Positions 38,560 through 51,712 are shown, counted from the first letter of the stretch. The stretch is 60,000 bases of DNA from Lineus longissimus (GCF_910592395.1 NC_088313.1:21346437-21406436); one strand, 5' to 3'. The notes: generated by a model not told the origin, from the sequence alone. A program made the numbers and translations.

Positions 38560-39550
38560 AAGGCAGCGGAGAACGGCCCATCGACCCAGATAGAGAAGAA
38601 AGTAGGAAATACACTCATTCAAACACCTACCAGTCACAAACAAACGTATAAATCCATCCGAGATGACTACATCCTAAAGAAAAGTCCGCCAGTATTAGAA
38701 TCCACTGAGAGCAGTTTGAGACGCGACTGCATGGAGCGAGCGCCGTGCGGAAATGAATCAACTAAGAGATGTTTACGGCGAGGCCAGTAAAGTGTAATCC
38801 ACACTGCTGGAGTTGCGTTCGGACTGTTCTTGGCCTGCTATTGCTGCTTGGCAGGGGGCAGCGGATTTCCACAAGTTACAATCCAAAAAGTGTTATTCCG
38901 AGGTGATTTATTCAAATGCGTGCACTTTGCGAGCTGCGGCAGAAATGTCAAAGAAAACTGCCAAAGTTTGGTCTCTCATCTCGGCCTTTTGTGTTCTTGC
39001 CAGTCGCCTCAAGTGAAAAAGGAGAGCATTTTCATGCAAATTCCCGGCGCACAATTGCCGGGAGGACAATCTCTTTTCAATACACTGCAAGATAAAGACT
39101 GGGTAGGTCCAAGATAATGCCAAACGACACGAAATGCCCCAAGTCTTGAGAAAAATAGAAATGTTGAATCCTGAGCAGACGAGATTTTCTAACTGAACGG
39201 ACACCAAGTAGGGTAAAAGGTCGCCGGTGACAGTTTTGGAACAAACTGATAACACACGTTATGCGGAGATAGCAAGCAAATTATTTATAAATACACAAAT
39301 ACACACCCGGGTTTAGCGAAACTGCCGTCTTGAGTGACATATGCCAGTGATAAAACCATCAAAATATCTCAGACTAACTTGTAAACATTATAAACAGATG
39401 TGCGCGCGAATAATCTCAAAATAAAAAGGGAGAGGAACTGATGAACAATATCCGCGCTCCTCGTGTCCGTGCGCGCGGGTTGCCTGGATGCGCTCGTGGG
39501 ACTGTCTCCTCCGGTGGGGCGGCCACTCACTCTCTCATCTTCTGGGGGTG
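38560..39550. promoter_or_regulatory. CpG-dense patch, candidate promoter region
   Basis: CpG dinucleotides are rare over most of the window but dense here: I count 11 in 38701-38880 and 11 in 39421-39540, with runs such as GCGAGCGCCGTGCGG and CCGTGCGCGCGGGT. A minus-strand TATA-like run (TATTTATAAATA) lies near 39280-39295. The position, 5 kb upstream of the signal-peptide exon, suits the start of the FGFRL1-like gene on the minus strand. Some CpG density also continues near 39970-40215. Which strand it drives, and whether it is bidirectional, cannot be told. Confidence 0.35.
38631..38830 (-). other. Possible untranslated first exon of the FGFRL1-like gene (5' end unknown)
   Basis: On the minus strand the sequence TTTGTGACTG/GTAGGTGTTT at 38631/38630 is an acceptable splice donor, lying at the inner edge of the most CpG-dense stretch of the window. 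If it is spliced to the acceptor at 33760, an in-frame TGA sits two codons before the exon junction, which fits an untranslated leader. The leader would carry a seven-codon upstream reading frame (MDLYVCL, stop). Other donor-like sites nearby (38462 region, 37963 region, 34627 region) cannot be excluded. The upper coordinate is arbitrary because no transcription start can be fixed from sequence. Confidence 0.2.
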
Positions 39551-42500
39551 GAGCTTCTCATTCCAGCTTCAATTGTTCTCATGGGTTTAATTGATGACGA
39601 GAGTTTCCAATCAATAGAGCAGCGACTAATGATATCATCCGCCGTGGTAGCTCCGTCAGTCTGCATGCAAAACGTCAAGGGGCGAAATTATAATGTGTAT
39701 CGCCAGAGACAGCGGGCTGCCAGCCATGAAAGTGGCCGCGACCTGCACCACCAGAAAATGTATTTTTCTCTCCCACAAGTTGGAGAGTAAAGTGAATTAA
39801 GAGTAAAATTTGAACAATTTGCACCTTCACGCTGTGATGATATGTCCCGACCGTCAGAAAAGCCCACAAATAATGATCAGTACGGAAAATTTTCTTCAGC
39901 AAAGAAAACGCTTCGGGTTAGGAAAGATTTAACTTGTGGCAGCACTTTAATAGTTTAGCTGCAAGTTAACCAAAATATTGTTTAGCGCGGCGTTCAAGAG
40001 AAACTACGACATGTGCGACTTCAGCGCCGATCGTCCCAGTCACATTTGGATTTTGGCGGGAAACCTCCTTATTTCTCCCGGTTCACTTCTTTGCGGCGTT
40101 TCATCTTCCTCAACACGACTGGGTCTTACAATTTGGCGTTTACACTGAATTAACCCGACTCTGTCGTCTGAACAAAAATCTGATATCAGCGTATCATATC
40201 GTCCGTCTCGTCGTTCGCACCAGCCCAAAGACTTTCTTCATGTATATATTAACCCTTGTCCGATGTTTGTGATGGCCAGACTAAAGCTTGTCATTATCAA
40301 AATGGAAGCAGGCTACTCTGAGGCTGATGAAGACGTGATTGTTTGCACCCGATCACCCCGGAACACAACTAGGGTGTTTAGGGTGTTCCCTAGTTCTTGA
40401 CGGAATGACCGGATTTTCCTGCATGTCTTGAACTCGACAGGAAAACACATCGACGATTCACTTCACAGTGACCTTCTCCTAACCTCTTCACTACTGACTT
40501 CGAATGAGTACAGTTCACTTTCCCATCATGGTCTTCCAACATCTTCATGTGGCTGTTAGTCATATTTTACTGTCAAATCGGCCAGGAACAATCTCAACTT
40601 CAGTCTCATTCCTGTCAAAAACCGCCTCAAGTCATGTGACCAAAGCCATATATCATTTCACTCTAGAGGCCTATCTCATGTGGCGATAAAGGGCGTCCCA
40701 CACGTCATGTTAGTCAACAGATTTATGGCAGCGCCTGTCAAAGTGTGACAGGTGTGTCAGCAAGCTTACTTGGTGTTTACAGGCCTTCCTATCTGTTTAT
40801 CTTGACATTATTATCACCGTCATAGAGATCTAATTGAAAATCAATCATGACATATACGATCATGATCCACTGGCTTCTTTTAATATTTTGACACCAGGAG
40901 CTTAGATAGTTTATGATAGCCTCCCCACATCAAAAGTGTGAAGAGATATATCAAGTTTTTATTGCCAATAATGTAAGCTTATATAAACATGACAGGCTTA
41001 GGACTGGTGTTTATTGGGTGATCTGATTCAAGACTGGGAAATGAATGATTCTACCGAACACCCCAATGTACATTTACACTAGGCTTTTCTGTGGAGTAAA
41101 AGCATTCTCTAGTGTTACCTCACATCACCCATTGTCTAGATGATCGTCCTTCAAGGGAGGTCTATTGTGTCTTAAGTCACCACTGTTCCTGTTTATATTG
41201 TTCTAATGTATGTGTGGCATGTTCTGTTTTCTCTGATGACCGTGACTCCTGACTGACCAGCATACAATATACACACTGTCACTGGGTTTCTCCGCTTTCT
41301 CGGTTATAACATCGTCGAATACCAGGATCAGCTGCATGCTCTTCCCCTCGCACACTACTTAGGCTTGGTGTAAGTGCTGACTGAGGCCCTAAAGTTCTGG
41401 ATGGTGTTATAAGGGAATGAAGAAAGCTAACAAACCCAAATGACAGCTATAACTGGTAAACATGTGGTCTGGTCAATGGTACAGAGGTGAAGAAAGCCTC
41501 TTATTTCAGCCCTAAAATGTGTATGATGATATGATAAATGAAATAAAGGGAGTTTAAGCAAAGCCAAGTCTGTATGATGTTTCAAGGACAATGCATTTCA
41601 GAATAGTCAATGTAGAAGCTTCCACATTGCTTTCACTCTTGACAAAAAACGATGAAAAAAACGATTTTGTGAAATATACCAGACTGACGTTTTGCCTGCC
41701 TCCTTTGTCCATATTAGCTGCGGGTACATGAGGCACAGATGCTTGCACTAGTGTGATGCACACAACATCATAATGTTACAATTGCCTGTCAATGACAGTT
41801 ATGATTGATGGACCTTATTAAGCATGTATGATTCCTCAATGGAGCCCGCAGATACACAACCTTGTCCCAGGGAGCTTACATGAACATCTCATCATGACAG
41901 TGTACACGGCGGCTTATCCCTGGGGAGAGGTTATAGATGGGCGCTTGATGCTGCTGGGAATTCTTCATTTTCTGAGCCAAAAAAGATGAGGGCAGCGGAG
42001 TAGAAAATGGCAATGTTTTTGTTCGATCGAGTGTGCCAGCCGGGATCGGCCACGGTCAACTGATCTCAGATGACCCTCATCAATCATAGGCAGCAGCGTT
42101 TGAAAAACCATTAAATCTACTGTCAGCTTTTTTTCATGACAGGTTCCACCCCCTGGATACGTCAAGCTAGAGACTCCTTTCATCCTGATCACAAAAAAAC
42201 AACATTTTCCTGTTGAAGCATTGCCACACACGCCAAAGGTGGCCAGCGACTGTGGACGGTGATATGGACGCCCGCAAATATGGCTGCCTAAGTACAACTC
42301 TTAAAGAGCACTTCTGCAGAAACACTTCCAAATATTGATATATACATACAGGGATGCCATCAACCATCCATCCTCGTATACCAGGGGTTTTGAATATACT
42401 CTCCCTCTGGATAATTCAAACATATTTTGTACATGAAGTGGGAGAGAATAAGTTACGATGACTGCAAGAGGATGACCCTGGTATTCAGGATGGACTCTAC

Positions 42501-42793
42501 CTGGTGACTTTCCTGCTGGTCCGTCGGCAGTTCTAGTCCCTCTTCATAGGGCCAACTGTAATGTTCCTCAAGTCCCACCCAGCGGTCTCCTACATGTGGC
42601 ACTGACGAACACCACATAATGTGCATTACAGACCCAGCCTCTGTCGCATTCCTTATTAAAACTCTACAGTGCCATTCTTTAATTTTGAAAATGAGAACCA
42701 TTCACGAGTTAATAGGATAATAGATATATCACATGGCATAAAGTAGAGACTAAAAGTGCTTATTCGATTGTCCAATTAAACATATCTGTGACA

Positions 42794-42810
42794 GTAATTG
42801 CAATAATTAC
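42794..42810. other. Small inverted repeat of homeodomain-type half sites
   Basis: GTAATT and AATTAC form perfect 6-bp arms around a GCAAT spacer in an AT-rich stretch. It could be a dimeric homeodomain site or chance. Confidence 0.2.
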
Positions 42811-44889
42811 AAATGGTTGTAATGAGATCGTGCACCAAAATCATCAAATTATCACCATTATTTTCTCTGCCATGTTAAGTTTAATTGTTCAAAGTTGATT
42901 ATTTTCTTTAATGAAGCATTCTGTTGCTGAACTCGCATGAGCTGAACTTCAGTCTGGCCACAAAATAAGCCTGTGGAGTTATTTGATGACCAACTTCCAT
43001 GGCCGAGCCATACAATTCATCACCTCATACAAGCAGCCAGGCCATAGGTCCACCCATATTTCGCCAGCAAATCATGGTGAAATGTAGGCCTGTAATTGAG
43101 CAATAATCGCCATTCTGAGAAGGAACATGGAATGCATTGTGAAAGCCTTTGGCTCTGATTTGTCTCTAGTCTCTATGCCTCTATAAGTAGGCTACCTATG
43201 TCCTAATCTGTGAATACAAGAGACCGACATTATATTGTATCTTTCCATACCATGATATGTACACTGATTGTTTATTTGATATCAATGTCTGCAGAAGCAA
43301 TTTCATTGACAAATAACAGCTGCTGGGCTCAGCAAGGCCTATGCCCATGTATTACATGTACTAGGCCTACATCATCAGGCATATACTCTCTGATGGATAA
43401 TGTTTGATCAGACTGTCTTGATCGGTGTTAATGCCCAACATCATTATGTGTCCCTGTGGTTATTTGTTAGGTGAAATTAACATTCACTCATGTAGGATCA
43501 GTCACTGTCGGAATACCTTTTGTGACCATTGTCGTGCTGAAACTATAAGTTGGATCAACCAGGTCATTTATCCATTGACAATGAACTGGGAAAGCAGTCA
43601 GAGAATATGTGAAATATTGCTGGGGCTGTTCATTCCTTCAGGATTAACCGCACATATCCTAATCCCACACCAATATTAACAATATTAGCCCCCTCCATGG
43701 TATGCTACATGTTGCCATGGCAGAATACTGTAACTCCTTGGCTGAGGGATAAGAAAGATCCCCCCCGGACTGGAAAGGTGTTAACATGAAGCCTTCTTGA
43801 GGCTTATGGGTCTGACTCCTAAACATGCCTTTGGCAACAAGGCTGCATGCAACTGTTTATTGATAAAGGAGTACCCGCCCTTATCTCAGGTACAGCAGCT
43901 TATAGGCAGACAGGTCCCACTAAGGAAAATGTCCATTTCACCAGTGGTTTTGTCACCCTATGGGTTCGGGCGAAACATGCTCATTCTCCAGCACTTCATC
44001 AGATCTTACCAAGTTTTCTCCAGAGCTGATTTTTTGCTTCCAAGGGATGGTTAGTCAGTCAGAAAGAACGCAGGAACTCAAACAAGAAGCAGTTTTTTCA
44101 GACCATAGAAGCTGTTCATATCCGTCCATTAAATGGGTTAAAATGGGTTAGCGGTGTTCAAATCTAAGACATATACACAACTCTCCAGAAACAGCTCTTT
44201 TTCCTGAAATCAACATTGATGGGAATGGATCCTGACAAGTGACGAGGCTTTGTTAATAAGAAGCGGAGAACATGATTCCCAGCAGGTGGGAAAGTTCCGC
44301 CACGGAGAGGTGAAAAAAGCCACACACCAAAAGGAGGAGATTGCAAACAGGAATTCAGTGGAAAAGTCTGAAATCTATTAGAATAGTCAAATTATTAGAT
44401 ATCGATATCAGGAGATATTGCAGGAATCCTACGGCAGCCCCTTTAACGCTCAACACACCCTCAGGGATAAGGGGACGACTTTCGCCTGGGCATGCAAGCT
44501 GTGGCCTTATCATTGACAGTCGAAGAATATTCGCTCACTTGACAAAACCCATTAAAAAAGGCCATAAATAATCCCTTTTTTGCACACAGTTAATGATGGT
44601 GTCTTAACAGTTCATTTATCTTTTGTGTGTTTTAAAAATGGAAACATGAAAAACCTGCTACCGTTTACTTAACTATTATGGGGGGCTAATGGGTGATGTA
44701 GAAATGGCAGTAAATCATGGAACCTTCAGGTACAAGGCACAAATCATCCAATGATTCCACCAAGGAAACTGTACGGGACACGCAGTGATATGTTTGAAGA
44801 AGAGCATTTTGAACAGCTTCCATCCTTCTGGACCAAGAAACTGCACATCGCAGACCTCTATTTCCCTAAAGATTGAAATGGACTGCAGG

Positions 44890-45279
44890 CTTGCGATCCC
44901 AGGCCCCACGGTACAGCAGCCTGCGATCCCAGGCCCCACGGTAGAGCAGCCTGCGATCCCAGGCCCCACGGTACAGCAGCCTGCGATCCCAGGCCCCGTG
45001 GTACAGCAGCCTGCGATCCCAGGCCCCACGGTAGAGCAGCCTGCGATCCCAGGCCCCATGGTACAGCTTCCTGCGATTCCAGGCCCCACGGTACAGCAGC
45101 CTGCGATCCCAGGCCCCATGGTACAGCTGCCTGCGATTCCAGGCCCCACGGTACAGCAGCCTGCGATCCCAGGCCCCATGGTACAGCTGCCTGCGATCCC
45201 AGGCCCCACGGTACAGCAGCCTGCGATCCCAGCCCTCATGGTACAGCTGCCTGCGATTCCAGGCCCCACGGTACAGCAG
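44890..45279. repeat. 30-bp GC-rich minisatellite, 13 copies, open frame on both strands
   Basis: GCGATCCCAGGCCCCACGGT-type units start every 30 bp from 44893 to 45253. Copies 1-5 end mostly in CAGCAG; copies 6-13 alternate between a CATGGTACAGCTG form and a CACGGTACAGCAG form, giving a 60-bp higher-order unit. On the plus strand the array sits in a frame from 44785 to 45303 reading PAIPGPTVQQ repeats; on the minus strand it reads GPGIAGCCTV repeats (44715-45296). Both frames are open because 30 is a multiple of three. No signal peptide, splice context or known family supports a protein, so it is called a repeat. Confidence 0.9.
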
Positions 45280-45629
45280 CAGCTGCTTGAAATCATACCT
45301 TAAACAATGTGCATTCTCATCTTCTCAAAATAATCGTGATCCATGAAAACGTATGTCCCAGAATGATCTGCTCTCAGCTCCAGCGTGTTTACAGTGATAT
45401 GCATTCACATGTACTCCGTATCAATGTAATCCAACATAAAGCATAAACTGGTATATAAGCATACCATCATGCACAAGAATGACCAAAATGAAATTTAACA
45501 CATGCAAGTGCGAACTTAATAAGACTGATAGTGTCTCAGATTTCCACTCGGACCATGAGTTAACCTAAACTTTATCTCCCATGTTTATATGCAGCAAATT
45601 AAATCACAATTGAGCACTTATTGGTTATC

Positions 45630-45965
45630 GTACAGGGCATTCCAATGTGACAGCCGAGTACTATTTCTATCGCGATTCATTTACATCAAGGAATGGGGGA
45701 TGCTCTCCAGGTTTTCTAGAGGTAGAGGCAAAGTGCCTTGCTCAAGGACACAGACATGGCATTCCTATGTGACACTGGTGTGTGCCGAGCGCCATTTCCA
45801 TCCCGAGTTATTTACATCAAGAAATGAGTGACAGTCTCAAGGACTCCTATGCTATCAGGTGTAAGTAAGGTAAAGTGCCTTGCACAAATGACAATCTGAT
45901 ATGACAGAGGAGTGTGAACTAGTAACCAGTAACTCAGTACATCAAGTTAGATAATGAGAGACATA
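45630..45965. repeat. 131-bp tandem dimer, SINE-like words
   Basis: GCCGAGTACTATTTCTATC at 45653 and GCCGAGCGCCATTTCCATC at 45784 are 131 bp apart. Each is followed by TTTACATCAAG, and the words AAAGTGCCTTGCTCAAGG (about 45729) and AAAGTGCCTTGCACAAAT (about 45872) recur likewise; a third partial unit may follow. The phrase AAGTGCCTTGCTCAAGG is familiar from short interspersed elements of many animals (memory, not checked). Confidence 0.6.
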
Positions 45966-48034
45966 TCTAGGTTGTCCCTCTCATTCACCACCAAAACCTG
46001 TCCAGTTAGACGCCCCTATTAGTATTACAGATAATTTCAATTCCATTTTCTTATCAGTTTTCGAGAGGAAACTAAAGTGGTAACATCCATCAGCCCTTGA
46101 CAATATATCATAAAAATACAATAGGAACAATGACTGACAATTAAGATTGACATTTCAAAGTATTCCTTTCAATCGCCCGCATGTATCATGTGCAAATAAA
46201 ATTTAGGAGGGTGTTTTTCCTTGGCTTCCAGCTGTGAAGTGAATCACATTCTGCTATTTCATGGGAGAAGAAATGAGACACTAAATGGTTGTGTCAGTCC
46301 TCTCCACCGAGACGGTATCAAGATAATCATCAAACCCAACCCGGGTGCCGCGGCGGTGCAGAAAAACGGCCCAGAAATCAAATCAACGTCACACAAACCC
46401 TTCCAGGTAAAAAGCAACCTCAGAAAAAACACACCGAGGTCAACCTTTTTGCAGAATAAATGGATTTTCAGCGAGATTCTGTCAGAAGTGATGCATGTCA
46501 ATCGCGATGTTGTGGACGGGATGTAAGCGGAGATGGGCGACACAAAAAGTGCCAGGATGTGAATACGGAGATGTGACAGTCGGTGATGAGCGATGACAGG
46601 CGTGGGTCAAATATGACGTCCGTGTCCTCGGGCAAGGCACTTAATGGAGTTTTTGGATAATTTAGTTTCCTTATTGTTTCGTGTGTTCTCGAGTACGCAG
46701 AAGCTTAAGTTGAGGCTTGGCTGAGAGACGTCTCATAAGAGGTTCCACGTGAGGTGCAGAGGGTCTCGTACCACTGTCCCATCACTTATTTGAAGAAACT
46801 TCAATTTGACCCTAAAAACCAGCAGGGCGTCTTTCTCTAGGGCCTCTTTTCTCAGTCTCCCGGACTCTTTATGCCTATCTGAGATGTCAGTTTGACAATC
46901 ATATCTTACCCCATATCTCCCTCCTCGAATACAGAGTCAGTCGCATGCTCCTCTTCTTGCACATATATGATCTTAAGTGACCAGTGAAAGGCCCTGGGTT
47001 CAGGATGCCATAGCTCATGCCTATAGCTAAGAAGATATGTCAAGTCAGCTAACATTTAAACTTTTTTTTACATCTACGAAAGCAAGAACAAATAATCTGG
47101 GTACAAAAAAGACTTGTTAAGTTGTGATAATGGAAATACTAATACGATCTAATTTGACAAGAGAGAGTAAAATAGGCCGGCATGTCCATAAAAGGTCAAA
47201 CTGGTCGTTATTTTTGTGCTGATCCTCACGAGAAGTCAGCAAAAGGTCGATTCTCCTTTGGAAAACTTTTGAACCTTTTGTTGGTAATATTATACAAAAT
47301 GATTAGGAATGCTAGGTGGGATTTTAATCAGTGACATGCTGTAATTACCAGATCAGACACTTGGACAATGAAATCGTGGAATTTGTTTGCAAGATTTGGT
47401 GATTATGTTGGTAATGTTAGTATCTAAATCACCAGACCAGAAAATGTCCCACATTAACAAAAGCAACCTATTTCTAGTCCAGATTAATTGGTTGATTCAA
47501 AATATAAGTTGTATGTATGTTTTTTTTTCCTGTGAAGACATTTAAAAAGGCACAGTAAGATTTGAATTAAGCTTAGAAAAGTCTGTCTGGAATGTTACAT
47601 GCCCTGGTCAAGATTGGTAGGGGGTGCTGCACTTCTCTTCTGTCCCCTCCTGAGATCCAGCCCTGCGGAGGACCACATTTACTCCCCTATAAACTCGTCA
47701 CTGGACAATGGCCCAAACCGCATCAGTTCTCATTGATTCCAGCCTCGGAATGGGGAGACGATTTTCCTGCTATGTCTGGCGATGGGCGGGTAATTGCTTT
47801 ATCGACAAGCGAATCAATAGCCATGATGGATGTCCACGGACCAGTGATCCGCATTTTCAATTTATAATTAACTGTCAAATACCTTCTATTTCACAGAGGC
47901 AATGTCCCATCAATCATAAGTATAGCTGCACATGTCCATATACAGCTTAGAGCATGATTAATCAACAAACTAGTTTGAATTTAAACAGAGCTAGCAGCCT
48001 CAGGTCTGAAAGGTGTTGGCTGACTTGCCGGGTT

Positions 48035-48120
48035 AGCAGAAAAAAAGTCAAAATTTTGAAAGATTTCCAAAGTCAAAAAAGTTTTGTGACTGATGATGTT
48101 GGTAGCAGAAAAAAACCATT
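48035..48120 (-). repeat. Degraded copy of the AT-rich dispersed repeat
   Basis: On the plus strand TCAAAATTTTGAAAGATTTC, GTGACTGATGATGTTGGTAG and CAGAAAAAAAC follow in the same order as in the copy at 29.2 kb (plus strand GGGACTGATGATGTTTCTTC ... GAGCAGAAAA). Only the central part is retained. Confidence 0.5.
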
Positions 48121-51100
48121 GCAAAGAATGTTGCATCTTGACCCTCAAAGTATTGACATTGCTCAGCTTCCAGAGAGCACGCGGGCGTAGGGTACAGAGG
48201 CAATACTGCTGGATGTTCAGTATGAGAATGTTGTAGCTAAATAGCTTTACTGTCTATCCTTGGCCAAAGTTATAATCTCCAGCTTGTTCATGGAGGTATA
48301 ATCTACGAGGCTGGTTACTCTATAGTATCATCAAGCATTGCCTCCAATGGGCTCAAACCAAGCAAGAAATCATTGCAGAGAATTATGGCAATAAAACTAC
48401 TTATTCCAATCTATAACATTAGGCACTATTGTCAGGAATTAATACCAGTTAAAAGCCCTAATCCCCAATCAAATAATTTCCATAATGAGTGTGAGGGGTT
48501 GTCGGGCCCACACACAGTTTAGGAGAGTTACAACAGAAATAAAGGCGTATTGTCCGACCAACACTGAAGCTGCCCCCTTCTATTGTCTGAGCAGTTTTAC
48601 AAACATTGTCACAAGTTTTTAACCTGAAGCTTGATTTGTCCCTTTATTTCCTCTGTGTCTGAATAGGGAGGGTCAAACTCAGGTGGGGAGAGGATTTAAA
48701 ATGTCATGCATGCACCTTAAGTGGATGATTGGGTGAGTGCGGGTGTCTTTTCATGCGGGTAATGTGAAGACCCCTCCAACTGGTTGTGTCGTTATGGCTC
48801 GTCTGGGCAAACAGAGATGTCACAGGGGGATGTCATCTCTAAAGGTGGTGATATTGGGCTAAGCTTATTTCACAGCAGACTGAAATGTGAAGTAGAATCT
48901 AGAAAGTCAGATGGTCTCTGGTCCGCTTCATTTTTGGGTCATGTAGGAGAAATGTTGGATCCAAAAACTGAGGAACCCATCAACATTAATAGTCCAACGA
49001 AACACTCTTGCATTCTTCACAAAGACTAAAAAAGTGTTTTCACTTTGGCCATCTCCTTTGTCTTACACCTACCTCTGGTGTTGACTGCTTCCTAAACAAA
49101 TGATGAGGTGTTGACAGGCCTCTGTTTGGCTAAGCACGAATGGCTTTCGTGTTTATTTTGATGACTTTTTATCTGCGTGGTTCTTAGTTTTGGATAAGAC
49201 GAAAATTTGTGTAGGTCTTCCTGACCAAATCAATTTGAAATAAGTTTCATCGCCGCAACACCACAGACCGATTGATTTCTGTTCATGGCCGATATTGCCA
49301 CAAACCAGCCAGACCCACTCGAGACAATTCATTCATCATTTCTCAGCAAGAGACTTCATTTCGCTGTGTTTCAAACTCACCAGGGAACGGCGATATATCA
49401 CTTTAGAACGGAATCTAGCTTCAATTCCATGCATCGATGGACACGCGGATCGAAGATGAGGTTGGCTGGGTCACATTTCAACCAGAATTAAATCACTGTT
49501 GTTTGAACTGTTAAACTCATGCAAAACAAGACTTCCGTGTTCATCAACCTGGCCAGCTGGTGAAGCCATGTCATCTAATGGTGGAGGTGAAGCTGGCATC
49601 AAAATTGACCTCTGCGTTGATATATACCCCAGTCTGATATGTGGTGATAGTCAGGACATGACCAGTGAATCTCTCAAACTCGTTGGCTATCTTATCAAAC
49701 CAATAGCCATCTGGTGGCAATCAATACAACTAGATGTTTAGGTGACAAATCTCTCAGCTCGGGTGATGGCACCTTGATGTGTTCTGCTGACTGTTTCTGA
49801 CATACTGCCACAAACAAGCTCAATGCTTTATTTGATGAGGTGTTATCCTAATAGGTCATTCATTTCAATCGGGCACCGCAGTAAGGTCTAATGATAATAC
49901 CAATAACAATTAGCATCATTAATAACCTGGTAGCATTCATGAGCACAAATCGTGACTGATGTGATTCATAGTGTATACTGTAACAAACATTCAAATAACC
50001 AAACCAGTACTTGTAAACGTACCACTTGACTGATGTCATACTGACCCTCACCATCAGTTCACAGGCAAACTGTGCAATTACCACCTTCGTAACCCCCAAG
50101 TTGAAAACATCCACCAGGTTTTTCCAAACACACTTCTGGCTGAAAAAGGAAATTCTTCTTTATTTCAATGTAGTTCATCAGGATATTCAGAGTTTTCAAG
50201 GACTGATGAGGATGACATCTTCTGTAATATGGACGACAGACGTTGGCACGAGAGTCCACCCTAATCAAAGTTGCATTCTAATTAGCAAAATAGTAAGACA
50301 CCTTATCTCTGTCCCTCTAGGATGAGTTGTGCCATTGTCCTCCTTCAAGCACGCTCCTCTCCGGGCCATGTCGACCACGCTCCCGTGACTCGGTGTGCGT
50401 TATGGGCCAGATCCGGCCCCAGCTTTGGGACGTTTTGATTGACAGACAGGCAGATGGGTAGCGCTATTTATAGTAACCAATTACATCACAAGACAATATG
50501 ATGTGTTTGCCTCCATTGTTTCTGTTAATGATATTCAGTATCTAGGAGCATGCCTCTCAGACGTGACGTCTCTGCTCGGAGGTGACAAGTTTAGTCTTTG
50601 TTGTATTGGAGCTCTCGTCTGCCTCCCCACTTTAATTATCTCATTCAGACGATGATCACCTCTTGCTAAAGGGGGAATATGGTGTCTCCAGGTTGTGACA
50701 TCTACCAGCAGCTCTGTGTACCTTAATGTGGGCCAGCTGGCTACTGCCTATAGCCTCCCTTTAACCGTTTGTCAGGTCAAATGGTGATGTCTGAAAGACA
50801 CCGAACCTGTAACAAAATACTTATGTTACTTGCTTTGGCAGAATAGATAAAATGGCCCGTATTTGAGTTGATTAACTTGACATTAGGTAGGCCCACTTGA
50901 GCAGTCATGACCAAAGCCACATCAATACTCACTTACTATGAACACAGTCACTTTACTCCAAGATGAAATTTATGAGAGTGGAGCGAAGTTTAATGAGAAA
51001 TTATGCTAATTCTGGACGATCAAATTTCAATGTCACACCTACTGGAGCAGGGAAATGAATCTCCGTTAACCAAAAGGGTTCAAATTAATTCCCTTCGGTT

Positions 51101-51638
51101 AAGATTTGATAATCTTTCCAAAATTTCCTAAGACCCTGATTAGCAAAAGGTCAGCAGTACAAAGGGAGACTTGCAAGTTACGCGCCGTAATTAGAAGATA
51201 AGATCGATGACTATGAGATGATGCTAACCAATCAAATCGTACTTATGTGTCGCATTATGTGCATCGATGTCAAGTCGGCATAATGGTGCCAAATCTCGCA
51301 CCTTGCGAGACATCTGCCCTGCCATGATTGAGGACTCATAACAACAAATTGCCTCACAATACGAAAAATAATTATCTTTTCTTAGGAGAAATGTGGAAAA
51401 GTTGGCATAATTCATTAAGTAATTAACACGTTGATTGGAGCGCGCCACCTGCTCAAGAAAAGACAAGTCAACTATCAGGGATGATTCATTGTCTCCCAAG
51501 ATATAATGAATGTGATGTCATGATCTCCGCCTTCAGATAAGGAAAACAGCAATTAGAGATCACCCTTGGAGATCAGCAAGACTCTTGTATGGCATGGGAC
51601 AAGGAGGGGTAGGGGTTACCTCATTGTTTAGTCAGAGA

Positions 51639-51712
51639 AGCCCAGAAGCTCAATTGGTAGAGTACTAGACAGTCAATCCAAGGATCTCCTGTTCAAACCA
51701 CAATCACAATAA
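51639..51712 (+). repeat. tRNA-derived SINE-like fragment or tRNA pseudogene
   Basis: AAGCTCAATTGGTAGAGT matches a tRNA D arm and pol III A box, with an intact GCTC/GAGT stem. TGTTCAAACCA, about 40 bases later, matches a degenerate T loop and B box. The anticodon and T stems are mostly broken (about three of five pairs each) and position 33 is A rather than T, so this is not a working tRNA. It is followed by unrelated sequence that could be a SINE body. Confidence 0.55.

Larger units (their letters stand above)
33760..38630 (-). other. Putative first intron or 5' flank of the FGFRL1-like gene
   Basis: The acceptor at 33760 precedes the signal-peptide exon by only 12 untranslated bases, so an upstream leader exon must exist and this interval is at least partly intron. 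It contains an AT-rich stretch near 33.88-34.0 kb, small GTTACAGGTT repeats near 35.0 kb and the 45/42-bp tandem repeat at 37.32-37.56 kb. No coding sequence was recognised. Confidence 0.4.

Noticed and set aside
44715-45303. Collagen-like or mucin-like protein gene from the 172- and 193-codon frames
   Set aside because: Any stop-free repeat with a unit of 30 bp stays open in phase. Both strands are open, and there is no signal peptide, splice site or known family.
51639-51712. Functional tRNA gene
   Set aside because: The anticodon and T stems are mostly unpaired, the acceptor stem does not close and the conserved T33 is missing.
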